A DNA stretch of 64,000 nucleotides from Mesorhizobium sp. GTDB lineage: Bacteria; Pseudomonadota; Alphaproteobacteria; Rhizobiales; Rhizobiaceae. The number at the start of each line of letters is the position of its first letter. The stretch's first letter is position 1. The stretch spans positions 48,391 to 112,390 of the forward strand of contig SAQR01000015.1 in assembly GCA_004020365.1 (NCBI GenBank). The letters are read 5' to 3'. Position numbers and translations under genes: made by a program. The notes below the pieces were generated by a model. The model had not been told where the DNA came from. It made no database searches and saw only the letters and a program-made list of their open reading frames with translations. Below are positions 27,557-36,235 of the stretch, in pieces.

Positions 27557-30500
27557 AGATAGGTGTTGAGCTTGGTTGGCGCGCCGTTCGGGTCATTACG
27601 GTCGGCACCCAGAACGAAATTCTATCGGTCAACGACGTCGGTCAGCCGTCCGTCGTGTCGACGCCGCCAATCGTCGCGCTATCCAGCGTCGGCGACGGCG
27701 CATTGGTCGGACAGTCGGCCATCGATTTGATCCAGGATGAGACGCAAGCTGCCCTCGCCACGATCGGGCATGCCCTCGCCGGCTTGGGGAGCGACGGTCA
27801 TTCGCCCGAACTGCTGGCAGTCCTGCTTGAGAAAATAGGGCGGGACATCGAAGGGTTTGGTAACAGCCGCGCCGACGTCAGGTTCTTCGTCTCGGAGGAC
27901 GTCGTCGCTCAGAACGATGCCGGCAATGCGGCGCGCGGCGAATTGGCCCAGGCCGCGTCCTGGGCAGGTTTCACGAATCCGACTCTGTCTTACCGGGTCG
28001 ATGCAGCAGTCCGGGAAGGGCTGGACACCTACAGCGACGCCGAGATCGAGGCCAAGACGATTAGGACGCATCCAGCGGCGCGCACGATTGTCATCGATGC
28101 CGGGCCCCTGTCGCTCTCGGCCTATTCGGTCGGCATCACGCTCAGCCAGTTGAGCAGCGCGGTGACGGACGCAAAAGTTGCCCATTGGGCTCAGCGCGGA
28201 GACAAGACCGAGGCCCGCGCTTTCGATATGTTCAGACACTTTGCTCTGACCGTTGAGGCCCAGACAGACACCACCTTCTCCGCGCCAGTCATGAACAGCA
28301 TCTGGGAGCTGGTGCGCGATCCTCAATCGCCCGCCTTCCAACCGGTGTTCGATCATACCGGGCAGCGCTACCTCTTCGACGTGGGCGGTTGCCGCCGAGC
28401 CCTTGCAGATGCCGTAAGGAAAGAGCTCCCTGGCTTGCTCACTGGTTTCGCTCCACTCAGCGACAACAGCTTCATCTTTATCGGCGGACAGTACGCGACC
28501 ATAGATGAAGTCGACCGGGCCATTCGCGAGGTCTGCAAGCAGAAGCTTGGCCGGACCCATGAGCCCATTGAACTTCCTGCCCATGGTGTGGCTGGTGCAG
28601 TTCGCTTCAAAGACCTGCCGTTCGTTTCCCTGGTGGCGCCCGATCAGCCGGCTCCTTCGCATCTGTCCGACCTCCAGGCGAAGCCAGTCAACGATGGCCA
28701 ATGGCCGGATTTGAAGCCGATGCAGCTGCAGAACCGCAACGTTCTTAAGGCCGCGTCCACGGGGCTGCTGAGCGGAGTGATTTCGCCAGTGGAGGTCGAT
28801 ACCGGACATGGCGTGGACAGTGCCGGCAAGCAAGTGGGTGCCTTCTGGGCCCAGAAGATCGATACCCTTCTCCGGGTGCTGCTCACGGCACCAACCGTCG
28901 GACTCAAGGAGCGCTACGAAGGGCATTTAAAGGAGGCAGGGATCACCGAGACCGTTCTGCGAGATCGACCCCGCAAGGCCCCGTGGTGGCGGCGCCTGTT
29001 CGATCCACAGGCACAGGACTCCGTGCTTGCCGATCTTCGTTCATGGTGGGGTCGCCTGGTCCGGCGTCAGGTTGCCGAATTCTCGACTGAGCTCAGGAGA
29101 AACTACCTCGACCCGGTCTTGGAGCGTTTGACGGCCGAACTCGTAAGTCTCGCGGCAGCGAGAGGGACGAAGCTCGATGCGCAAGCAGCAAGCGCGAACA
29201 TAATCGTGGGGTTCGATGGCGCGACCAGGTTTGCCGATAGTGACGACATCACGCCCACCGGTGACTTCAAGGACTACGTCAAAGACCAACGCAGCGGGGC
29301 CGTCGGCCTCACCACCCCATTGACACTTTTCAACGGGCGCAATTCGTCGAGGGCAAAGCGGCCCGTCGGCATCACGATGTCCAACAGGGTCGTTTTGACC
29401 GCGGCGGCGCTTGCACATACCCACCTGTCGCGCGAACCACGATCCCACACGCTCGGTTACACACCGGAGGGGGCCCGCACCATCCTGGCCTCATCAAGCA
29501 GGGCCGTTCGCCGCTGGCAGTTTATGCCCTGGTTCAGATGGTTGATGGGCGGACATGTCGGCCTCCTGCAGATGGTTGGCATCATCGTGCTGTTCGGCGG
29601 GGTTGCCGCACTCTCGGGCGTGTGGTCCCTCCGGGCACTGCAACCCACCCTTTTGCACGCCAGCATCGACAGGGGTACGTTGGTATGCCCAGATATACCT
29701 GCCGACGCTCGACAGGATGTGACCTGCGAGGCGTTTACCCGGGCCACTTTTGGTGCCAACACGTGGTTTCACGACGGCTGCTACCTGAACGTCATGCGGC
29801 TGGTGCTTCCCGCCCAATACCCGGCTTACGGCATCCAATTAGTGGAATCGTGGTTGCCTGCTCCGCCAAATGAGGCCAGCCTTGTTTGCCAGGAAGCCCA
29901 CGGTTTTGACATGAAAGCCGTACTTGCTGACCCGAAGAATCTGGACAGAGTGACAACAGCTATCAGACCGCCGCCGGAGACTCCGATCAGTGCGAGCCAG
30001 GAACCCAATGGAACATTCTCACGTCGCATAGTCGGCCTGAATGTTCCCCCCGATCCCAATGTTCCCCCCGATCCCAAAGTAGGCAGTGCCAATGGTCCCG
30101 TGAACGTTGTTGATATTGCATGGATTAGTGCAGCGCCTGGCCCCGAAGGCATCGCGTTGGGTGCGACTGTGCCCCCGAAGACGGATGTAGGCCCCTCGTT
30201 TGCCAGTGGCGTTCGTCCGACCTGGCCGTTCACGTTCGTTGTCGCCGACAACGCGGCGAGCAATCCTCGGTTGGCGGTCGTCAACTCGGGCCTCTGTGTA
30301 GATATCGGCGCGCGTTTGAACAGCGTCGCGATCGGAACAGGGGAAGACCCTGCCAAGCTGCTGGCGTCAATAGTAAGTGATGCTCCGGGAAAGGACTTGG
30401 CGTTCCTGCGTTTCGGCTTGGACGACTCTGCAAACACGGTTTCGACGAACACCGACTTGGTCAACGCGAAGTTGTTCATGCCACGAACGGCCGGGGACCC

Positions 30501-30633
30501 GGCTAGGACAGTTCCCCCTGTAAACCGTGGGGATCTCCTGACTGAGTATCCCAACGTGGATAGCAGCATTCTCCAGAAGGAGGCACCTCTCGGACTTGGC
30601 CGAACCAGGCTGATCGGGACGTGTCCCACGTGA
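27553..30633 (+). CDS. Membrane-anchored Hsp70/actin-fold protein with degenerate nucleotide motifs
   Basis: 1,026 residues. The first about 370 follow the Hsp70 order: GVELGWRAVRV where phosphate-1 (DLGTT) should be; NDVGQPSVVSTPP and LVGQSA as in the NxxGxRxTPS...VG segment; an AASWAGF-NPTLSYRVDAAVREGL stretch matching the connect-1 region; TIVIDAGPLSLSAYSVG for phosphate-2; and FIFIGGQYATIDEVDRAIRE for the adenosine motif. The Thr pair of phosphate-1 and the Glu of connect-1 are missing, so ATP hydrolysis may be lost. One TM lies at about 665-690 (LLQMVGIIVLFGGVAALSG), followed by a Cys-containing C-terminus of about 330 residues, probably periplasmic. Overlaps the genes on both sides (ATGA, TGATG). 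SrfB-type large Hsp70-like proteins are a possible distant comparison. Confidence 0.7.
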   Translation: MKIGVELGWRAVRVITVGTQNEILSVNDVGQPSVVSTPPIVALSSVGDGALVGQSAIDLIQDETQAALATIGHALAGLGSDGHSPELLAVLLEKIGRDIEGFGNSRADVRFFVSEDVVAQNDAGNAARGELAQAASWAGFTNPTLSYRVDAAVREGLDTYSDAEIEAKTIRTHPAARTIVIDAGPLSLSAYSVGITLSQLSSAVTDAKVAHWAQRGDKTEARAFDMFRHFALTVEAQTDTTFSAPVMNSIWELVRDPQSPAFQPVFDHTGQRYLFDVGGCRRALADAVRKELPGLLTGFAPLSDNSFIFIGGQYATIDEVDRAIREVCKQKLGRTHEPIELPAHGVAGAVRFKDLPFVSLVAPDQPAPSHLSDLQAKPVNDGQWPDLKPMQLQNRNVLKAASTGLLSGVISPVEVDTGHGVDSAGKQVGAFWAQKIDTLLRVLLTAPTVGLKERYEGHLKEAGITETVLRDRPRKAPWWRRLFDPQAQDSVLADLRSWWGRLVRRQVAEFSTELRRNYLDPVLERLTAELVSLAAARGTKLDAQAASANIIVGFDGATRFADSDDITPTGDFKDYVKDQRSGAVGLTTPLTLFNGRNSSRAKRPVGITMSNRVVLTAAALAHTHLSREPRSHTLGYTPEGARTILASSSRAVRRWQFMPWFRWLMGGHVGLLQMVGIIVLFGGVAALSGVWSLRALQPTLLHASIDRGTLVCPDIPADARQDVTCEAFTRATFGANTWFHDGCYLNVMRLVLPAQYPAYGIQLVESWLPAPPNEASLVCQEAHGFDMKAVLADPKNLDRVTTAIRPPPETPISASQEPNGTFSRRIVGLNVPPDPNVPPDPKVGSANGPVNVVDIAWISAAPGPEGIALGATVPPKTDVGPSFASGVRPTWPFTFVVADNAASNPRLAVVNSGLCVDIGARLNSVAIGTGEDPAKLLASIVSDAPGKDLAFLRFGLDDSANTVSTNTDLVNAKLFMPRTAGDPARTVPPVNRGDLLTEYPNVDSSILQKEAPLGLGRTRLIGTCPT

Positions 30634-31286
30634 TGAACGACGAGGATCTGCAAGGCCTCATTGGTGAGCTCGAGGACCGTCTCGTACAAGCCGAAGCGGC
30701 GATCCTCGAGGTGGAAGGGTTCATCGCGACGGCCCAGATGATCCGTGGCGCGGCAGGAGGCGGCAAGCAGGCGCTGGCCGCTGTCCTCGGGCCTATTTCC
30801 GAGCGGTTGCAAGCCGAGGTCGAAGAGCTGCTGAAGCTTCCCGATCCTGTGATCGAGGCGCTAGGCACTCTCGATGAGCAGTTGCAGGGTGCGCCCGACA
30901 CGGTCGAGGCAATTCTCGACCAGCTCGATGCGCGGCTGGACGAGTTGCTCGATGACCTCGCCGGCGATGTCGACACCCTCTGCGACCAGGCTACTGAAGC
31001 AATCGAGACGGTAACGACCGAGATCGATGCGAAGCTCACCAGCCTGACCGAAGGCGTGGACGAGGTGCTGAGCACTTTCGAGAAAGGTATCGAAACCGTC
31101 GACGATGTGCTCGACGACACCGTCGGACGGATCGATGCTATTCGCGAAGGGACCGTGGGCCAGGCGCTGGACTTTGTCGGCCAGCTTGAAAGCAGCCTGG
31201 GTCGCGTCACCGACGGGCTGGAAGATATCGAACGCGTCATCCAGCCGGTCATGCCCGTGATCACGGCGCTGGAGGCAGTGACATGA
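30633..31286 (+). CDS. Acidic helical, apolipoprotein-like protein A of the Hsp70-like operon
   Basis: 217 residues, start ATG at 30633 overlapping the previous stop (TGATG); GTG at 30630 is possible. Almost entirely amphipathic helix, rich in Asp, Glu, Leu and Val, with repeated LDxLDxxLDE-type segments (LDQLDARLDELLDDLAGDVD) and a hydrophobic end (VIQPVMPVITALEAV). No signal peptide or TM. It resembles apolipoprotein or methyl-accepting coiled-coil rods in texture only. First of four neighbours with the same composition and size. Function unknown. Confidence 0.72.
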   Translation: MNDEDLQGLIGELEDRLVQAEAAILEVEGFIATAQMIRGAAGGGKQALAAVLGPISERLQAEVEELLKLPDPVIEALGTLDEQLQGAPDTVEAILDQLDARLDELLDDLAGDVDTLCDQATEAIETVTTEIDAKLTSLTEGVDEVLSTFEKGIETVDDVLDDTVGRIDAIREGTVGQALDFVGQLESSLGRVTDGLEDIERVIQPVMPVITALEAVT

Positions 31287-31993
31287 GCCTCAAGGAATCC
31301 ATGGACCGCTTGACGGCGTCATTGGGCAAGCTGGAGGCGGCGGCCGTGCTGCCCAGCTTCGACACGCTTGTGCTTCCCCTCGCGATTCAGCAGCTGCGCG
31401 ATGAAGCACATAACCTCGTTCAGGCCCTGGCCGACGTCGGGGATTCGATCTCCACCAACAAGGTCATCCTGAGCGATCTGACGGCCCGTCTTGAGAACGA
31501 CGACCTGGTCGGCGACCTGCTTTCCTCGATCGAAGCTGGAGCGGAGGAATCGGCCGAACGCGTTGAGGGCGCGGTCCGCCAGTTCGGAGAGCTCGCCGAG
31601 GGTTTGGGCACGCGCCTCACGGACGAAGTCGAAGATTGGTTCACCAACTCCATCACGAGCCTCCACGATACCCTGCAGGCCTCTTTGGATGGCCTGAGGG
31701 AGGGCGCAACGGGTGGTCTCGAAACGCTCGGAGACCACGCTAGGGAGTCAATTCTCGGCGTCGGCAACAGTGTTGTTGACCGCGTCGAGGGCCGGCTGCG
31801 CAGCGCAGTCGGCGACGTTATCGAGGCCGCCACCGAGCGCGCCCTCACCGAGGTGGTCGAGACCATGGTAAACACTCAAATGGGAGTGATGATCACCAGC
31901 GCCATTGGACCCTATGTGCCCGTCGTGATCGCCGTGCAGCCGGCACTGCCGGCTGTCCAGGACGCGCTCGACATCATGCGCGGTGGCTTCTGA
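31283..31993 (+). CDS. Acidic helical, apolipoprotein-like protein B of the Hsp70-like operon
   Basis: 236 residues, start overlapping the previous stop (ATGA). Long amphipathic helices with LVGDLLSSIEAGAEESAERV, EDWFTNSITSLHDTLQASLD and a more hydrophobic C-terminus (MGVMITSAIGPYVPVVIAV, then QPALPAVQDALDIM). This tail could insert in or lie on a membrane. The EDWFT segment has a counterpart in protein C (DDWFSEQ), which supports common origin. Function unknown. Confidence 0.72.
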   Translation: MSLKESMDRLTASLGKLEAAAVLPSFDTLVLPLAIQQLRDEAHNLVQALADVGDSISTNKVILSDLTARLENDDLVGDLLSSIEAGAEESAERVEGAVRQFGELAEGLGTRLTDEVEDWFTNSITSLHDTLQASLDGLREGATGGLETLGDHARESILGVGNSVVDRVEGRLRSAVGDVIEAATERALTEVVETMVNTQMGVMITSAIGPYVPVVIAVQPALPAVQDALDIMRGGF

Positions 31994-32736
31994 TGTCGCG
32001 CTTGCTCACGGCAGACGAAGAGAGTGAACTGGCCTCCGCAATCGATGATCTCGTCGGCGACGTCGACACGCTCACGACGTTTCTCGAGGGGCTGAAGACG
32101 ACGATCGCGGACGCCATGACCCGGGTCCAGCAGATCGTCGATGAGATGGAGGGCGACGCGGCCAACATCACTGCCGAAGCCCGGAACGTGACAGTTCTCG
32201 CCGTTCAGGCCGCGGACACGATCGAGCGTGCCGGATCGGAAGCCTCCGACGCAATGGCGTCGCTCGATTCCCTGCTCGATGCCGCGGACGAGTCGGCCTC
32301 GCCGATGTTTGCCATCGCCGACCAGATCGAGGAAGCCGCGACCGAAATCAGAGAGGACGTCCAGGAATTCGTCGACGATTGGTTCAGCGAGCAGCGCGAG
32401 AAGCTCGACGAGGGCGTGCTGGAGTTAGGGGCGGCGCTCGATGATGCGCTGGTCGAGCCGATAACCGACGGCCTCGAGGATGCCCTGTCCGTGCTGACCG
32501 ACGCCGTGGATACGGCCGTGGCAGATGCACTGCAACCTGCCGCAGACACACTGGCTAAGGAAGTCGAAGGCCTGCTCGATGAAATCGTCGCTCGTCTGAC
32601 TGACGGTGATGCTGAAACCGCTGGGACGAATGCGGCGATCCAGCCGGTGATCGACGCTCTCAGGCCACCCGTGGAAGCGCTTATCGATCAGGTCGAGCGC
32701 GTGACGCCCCTAGCATCCATGGTTGGAATGGCGTGA
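31993..32736 (+). CDS. Acidic helical, apolipoprotein-like protein C of the Hsp70-like operon
   Basis: 247 residues, start ATG sharing bases with the previous stop (TGATG). Very acidic, no cysteine, helical throughout, with heptad-like hydrophobic spacing (EELASAIDDLVGDVDTLTTF-type start, QEFVDDWFSEQREKLDEGV in the middle). It ends in IQPVIDALRPPVEALIDQVE, close in style to the end of protein A (VIQPVMPVITALEAV). The shared IQPV tail and DWF segment suggest that A, B and C are diverged paralogues. Function unknown. Confidence 0.72.
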   Translation: MSRLLTADEESELASAIDDLVGDVDTLTTFLEGLKTTIADAMTRVQQIVDEMEGDAANITAEARNVTVLAVQAADTIERAGSEASDAMASLDSLLDAADESASPMFAIADQIEEAATEIREDVQEFVDDWFSEQREKLDEGVLELGAALDDALVEPITDGLEDALSVLTDAVDTAVADALQPAADTLAKEVEGLLDEIVARLTDGDAETAGTNAAIQPVIDALRPPVEALIDQVERVTPLASMVGMA

Positions 32737-32745
32737 GGACTTGCG

Positions 32746-33405
32746 ATGGCTACTAAGCACGAACTCATGAGCCGGCTCCGTGTAAACTCCGCCCACGCAA
32801 AGGACTTGCTCCGTCGCGCGCAGGGTATTGCGACGTCCATCACAGGTCTGGCCGAGCCTCTCCCTAGTGGCGTCGATGCTGACAAGGTTCTGGACGAGAC
32901 GAGGTCAATGCTGGCTGACGTCGGCCAGAGCGCCCTCGACCGCATTTCACAGCATCTCGACGAGGGAATGGACGAAGTCCGTCGTATCGCCGAGCAGGTC
33001 GAGGCGCTGGCTGAGCGTGTCGAAAATCTACCGGGAGCGCTTTCTGAAAGCACAGTGGAGTTGCTGATCCGAACAGCTGGCACTATTGACGGACGTATTT
33101 CCGAGCTGATCGAAACGGCGACGACGGCCTTTGAGGAAACGAAAGAACGAGTTGTCAACGGCATTGACGAGATCCGAACACGCGTGGCATCGCTTGCCGA
33201 GCACGCGCAAGACACCGTCCACGCGGGTCTCGACGATCTTGAGCGAGTTCTCAGCCAGTCGCGTGCCGACGTGGATAGGATTATCTCGACCCTCGAGCGT
33301 ACCCGTACAACCGTCCTGACAATCTGCAATACGGTCGGGATAGGAGCATCCTCCGCACGGCCTGTCGTCGAGACGTCGGTCTCGGCTTTCTCAGCGGTAA
33401 GCTGA
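32746..33405 (+). CDS. Helical, apolipoprotein-like protein D, last gene of the operon
   Basis: 219 residues, ATG 6 bp after GAGGA and 9 bp after the previous stop. Less acidic than A-C, with a basic N-terminus (KHELMSRLRVNSAHAKDLL) and long helices (DEGMDEVRRIAEQVEALAER, LDDLERVLSQSRADVDRIIS). The C-terminal 25 residues are Ser/Val-rich. A hairpin follows the gene. Function unknown; it most likely works with the other coiled-coil products. Confidence 0.72.
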   Translation: MATKHELMSRLRVNSAHAKDLLRRAQGIATSITGLAEPLPSGVDADKVLDETRSMLADVGQSALDRISQHLDEGMDEVRRIAEQVEALAERVENLPGALSESTVELLIRTAGTIDGRISELIETATTAFEETKERVVNGIDEIRTRVASLAEHAQDTVHAGLDDLERVLSQSRADVDRIISTLERTRTTVLTICNTVGIGASSARPVVETSVSAFSAVS

Positions 33406-33442
33406 GCGCTCTCCGAAAATGTAAGTAAGCGAATGATCGGCA

Positions 33443-33461
33443 GGACGGCCACGAGCCGTCC
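33443..33461 (+). terminator. Hairpin after the six-gene operon
   Basis: GGACGGC and GCCGTCC form a 7-bp perfect stem around CACGA, 38 bp after the last stop of the operon. No U-tract follows; instead a 15-bp direct repeat (CCGTCCCTGCTCAGG) occurs twice in tandem at 33456-33485 and runs into the end of the convergent DUF427 gene. Confidence 0.5.
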
Positions 33462-33485
33462 CTGCTCAGGCCGTCCCTGCTCAGG
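33456..33485. repeat. Perfect 15-bp tandem duplication
   Basis: CCGTCCCTGCTCAGG is repeated exactly twice, overlapping the right arm of the hairpin and the stop codon of the DUF427 gene (33481-33483). A recent slippage event is the simplest explanation. Confidence 0.9.
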
Positions 33486-33870
33486 CTGGTTTGGCTTCGA
33501 TCGTCACCTTGTTGGGATAGAACGCGCCGTGATTGCGGATTTCGATCATCTCGTCGAAAGGCTGCTCATACGCCCACATCGCATCCTTGCCTGCTTCCGC
33601 GGCAGGCAGCACGCTCCAATAGCTCGCATCGCCCTTGTATGGGCAATGAGTCGAAAATTCCGTCTTGCGAAGCTGGTCGAAATCGATGTCTTCGAATGGA
33701 ATGTAGAGGACCCCCGGGTAGGGGGATTCGGTCAACAGCTTGGCCCTCTTTGACGAGGCAATGACCGCGTCGCCGGCGCGTACGGTCACAGTTCCATTGT
33801 AGGGCTCGATCGTAATCACTTTACCCGGGTTGCGTTGAAAGCCGGGTGACGGATTGGCGATCTGGTCCAT
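33481..33870 (-). CDS. DUF427 family protein
   Basis: 129 residues, the size of the DUF427 beta-tent-like domain. Recognised by GDAVIASSKRAKLLTESPYPG-type strands and the conserved THCPYKGDASYWSV segment. DUF427 proteins are small cytoplasmic proteins of unknown biochemical role, common in alphaproteobacteria and actinobacteria. ATG at 33870 has GGAGAACC upstream on the minus strand. It converges with the six-gene operon and is probably transcribed alone. Confidence 0.88.
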   Translation of the reverse strand: MDQIANPSPGFQRNPGKVITIEPYNGTVTVRAGDAVIASSKRAKLLTESPYPGVLYIPFEDIDFDQLRKTEFSTHCPYKGDASYWSVLPAAEAGKDAMWAYEQPFDEMIEIRNHGAFYPNKVTIEAKPA

Positions 33871-34005
33871 GCTGGTTCTCCTTGCATCGACCTAAGGTGT
33901 GTCGTGCGTGCGCGCAATGCAAGGCCGCGGTCGAATGCGGAGCTCGAAAACCATAGCCTTTGGCGTTGCCGGATTTCTCGTCAAACCGGCCTTGCAAACG
34001 ACCGA

Positions 34006-34362
34006 TCAGGCGGCAGCCTGAAAGGCGTCCATCAGCCCGGCATAGGCGGCGGCGATACCGGCGACCGGATTGGTGCTTCGCGACGCGGTTTCGACCTTGA
34101 GGGCGCCGCCGCCGGTCGGCAAGGTAAGAAGCAGGAACTGACGGTTGCCGCCATCGCCGACGCAAGCCGCGGCGACGTGCTGGCTTTCGCCTTCGTTCTG
34201 AACGCACATCTTGAACAGCAGCGTGCCGCCGACCGCCTCAAGCGCGCCGCCTACGACTTCGATGAATTCGTCCTCGGAAACGGTTTTGGCATCCGGCGCC
34301 AGATCGGCCAGGCTTTCGGCAAGCGAATCTTCGAGAGCTTTGTCGTCGAGCTGCGCGTCCAT
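34006..34362 (-). CDS. Small conserved-looking hypothetical protein
   Basis: 118 residues from the ATG at 34362, which has AGAGG 5 bp upstream; ATG at 34377 is less likely. Acidic N-terminus (DDKALEDSLAESLADLAPDA) followed by an alpha/beta-like part (GGTLLFKMCVQNEG, QFLLLTLPTGGG) and an alanine-rich helix (AGIAAAYAGLMDAFQAA). No signal peptide. No family recognised. It diverges from the acyl-CoA ligase gene across about 180 bp. Confidence 0.65.
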   Translation of the reverse strand: MDAQLDDKALEDSLAESLADLAPDAKTVSEDEFIEVVGGALEAVGGTLLFKMCVQNEGESQHVAAACVGDGGNRQFLLLTLPTGGGALKVETASRSTNPVAGIAAAYAGLMDAFQAAA

Positions 34363-34539
34363 GCGAACCTCTTTCATTCGCCAATCACACCCCTACCATT
34401 AATCAAAGTTAATGTCGACAATGGCCGGATTGTGGCGGTTTTCGCTGCCTTTTCGAACAATGCGCTGCTTCTGCCCCGGTCGTGGCTGGACAATCCGCTT
34501 GCCCGTCCCACAATGAACGAAAACCAATGGGAGGAAAAA

Positions 34540-36168
34540 ATGCTCGGACTGATGCAGGAATGGCCGCTGCTTTGCCACAAGCTCATCGACAACGCAGCCA
34601 GGCAGCACGGCGAACGCGAGATCGTGTCGCGCTCGATCGAGGGCCCGATCGTCCGCACCACTTACGCCGAAATTCAGCGCCGCGCCCTGCGGGTCGCCGA
34701 GCGGCTCGAGCGTGACGGTTTTGGGCTTGGCGACCGCGTCGCCACATTGGCCTGGAACACGGCGCGCCACCTCGAAGCCTGGTACGGCATCATGGGTGTC
34801 GGCGCGATCTATCACACGCTCAATCCGCGCCTGTTTCCCGAGCAGATCGCCTGGATCATGAACAATGCCGAGGACAAGGCGATCTTCGTCGATCTGACAT
34901 TCGTGCCGCTGCTTGAAAAGATCGCCGGCGCGGTCAAATCGCTGAAAAAGGTGATCGTGCTGACCGACAGGGCGCACATGCCGCAGACGACGCTGCCGAA
35001 TGCCGTTGCTTATGAGGAGTGGCTTGACGAAGCCGACGGCGCCTTCACCTGGAAGACGTTCGATGAAAACACCGCCGCCGGCATGTGCTACACCTCGGGT
35101 ACGACAGGCGATCCGAAAGGCGTCCTCTACAGCCATCGCTCGAACGTGCTGCACGCCATGATCGCAGCGATGCCCGATGCGATGGGCCTGTCGTCGCGCG
35201 ATACCATACTGCCGGTTGTGCCGATGTTCCACGCCAACGCATGGGGCCTTGGCCAGAGCGGCCCGATGATCGGCGCCAGGCTGGTTATGCCCGGCTGCAA
35301 GATGGACGGCGCCTCGATCTATGAATTGCTCGACACCGAAAAGGTGACGTTCAGCGCCGCCGTACCGACAGTGTGGCTGATGCTGCTGCAGTACCTGGAG
35401 GAGACCGGCAAGAAACTTCCCTATCTCAACAAGGTCGTCATCGGCGGCTCATCCTGCCCGCGTGCGATCACGGCAAAGTTCCAGGATAATTACGATGTCG
35501 AGGTCATCCATGCATGGGGCATGACGGAAATGTCGCCGCTCGGCACCTTGTGCACCATGAAGCCGGACTATGCCGGGCTTGACGGCGAAGCCCGGCTCGA
35601 CATCCAGGGCAAGCAGGGTTTTCCGCCTTTCGGCGTCGAAATGAAGGTCACCGACGACGACGACAAGGAACTGCCCTGGGACGGCAAGACATTCGGGCGC
35701 CTGAAGGTCCGCGGACCGGCTGTCGCGCGCGCCTATTATGGCGGCATCGGCTCCGAACAGTTCGATGAAGAAGGCTGGTTCGATACCGGTGATGTCGCCC
35801 ATATCGATCCAGGCGGCTATATGCAGATCACCGATCGCGCCAAGGACGTCATCAAGTCGGGCGGCGAATGGATCTCGACCATCGAGCTCGAGAACCTTGC
35901 GATCGGTCATCCGGATGTGGCTGAAGCGGCGGCCATCGGCATCCAGCATTCGAAATGGGGCGAACGGCCGTTGCTTGTCGTGGTCCGCAAGCCGGGCCGC
36001 GAGCCGACCAAAACCGATATCCTCGCTTTCATGGACGGCAAGGTGGCGAAGTGGTGGATGCCGGATGACGTCGCCTTCGTCGGCGAAATTCCCCACACCG
36101 CTACCGGCAAGATCCAGAAGACAACCCTGCGCCAGCAATTCAGGGACTATCGTCTGCCAACGGATTGA
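34540..36168 (+). CDS. Fatty acyl-CoA ligase (AMP-forming, medium/long chain, AlkK-like)
   Basis: 542 residues that activate a fatty acid through an acyl-adenylate to acyl-CoA in the cytoplasm. Motifs: phosphate loop YTSGTTGDPKGV, HANAWGLGQSG, HAWGMTEMSPLGT, GWFDTGDVAHID, DRAKDVIKSGGEWIS and the C-terminal catalytic lysine in TGKIQKTTLR. The frame is open from 33904, but ATG 34540 has GGGAGG 4-6 bp upstream and gives the family length. ATG 34514 is an alternative. Chain length preference cannot be read; the HANAWG signature is common to medium-chain and long-chain members. Confidence 0.92.
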   Translation: MLGLMQEWPLLCHKLIDNAARQHGEREIVSRSIEGPIVRTTYAEIQRRALRVAERLERDGFGLGDRVATLAWNTARHLEAWYGIMGVGAIYHTLNPRLFPEQIAWIMNNAEDKAIFVDLTFVPLLEKIAGAVKSLKKVIVLTDRAHMPQTTLPNAVAYEEWLDEADGAFTWKTFDENTAAGMCYTSGTTGDPKGVLYSHRSNVLHAMIAAMPDAMGLSSRDTILPVVPMFHANAWGLGQSGPMIGARLVMPGCKMDGASIYELLDTEKVTFSAAVPTVWLMLLQYLEETGKKLPYLNKVVIGGSSCPRAITAKFQDNYDVEVIHAWGMTEMSPLGTLCTMKPDYAGLDGEARLDIQGKQGFPPFGVEMKVTDDDDKELPWDGKTFGRLKVRGPAVARAYYGGIGSEQFDEEGWFDTGDVAHIDPGGYMQITDRAKDVIKSGGEWISTIELENLAIGHPDVAEAAAIGIQHSKWGERPLLVVVRKPGREPTKTDILAFMDGKVAKWWMPDDVAFVGEIPHTATGKIQKTTLRQQFRDYRLPTD

Positions 36169-36235
36169 CTGAGATGACGTCGTTCGCCTCCAAGCTGCCG
36201 CTAAACGGGTTTAGGTGCCCGCTCGGGGTGAAGCA

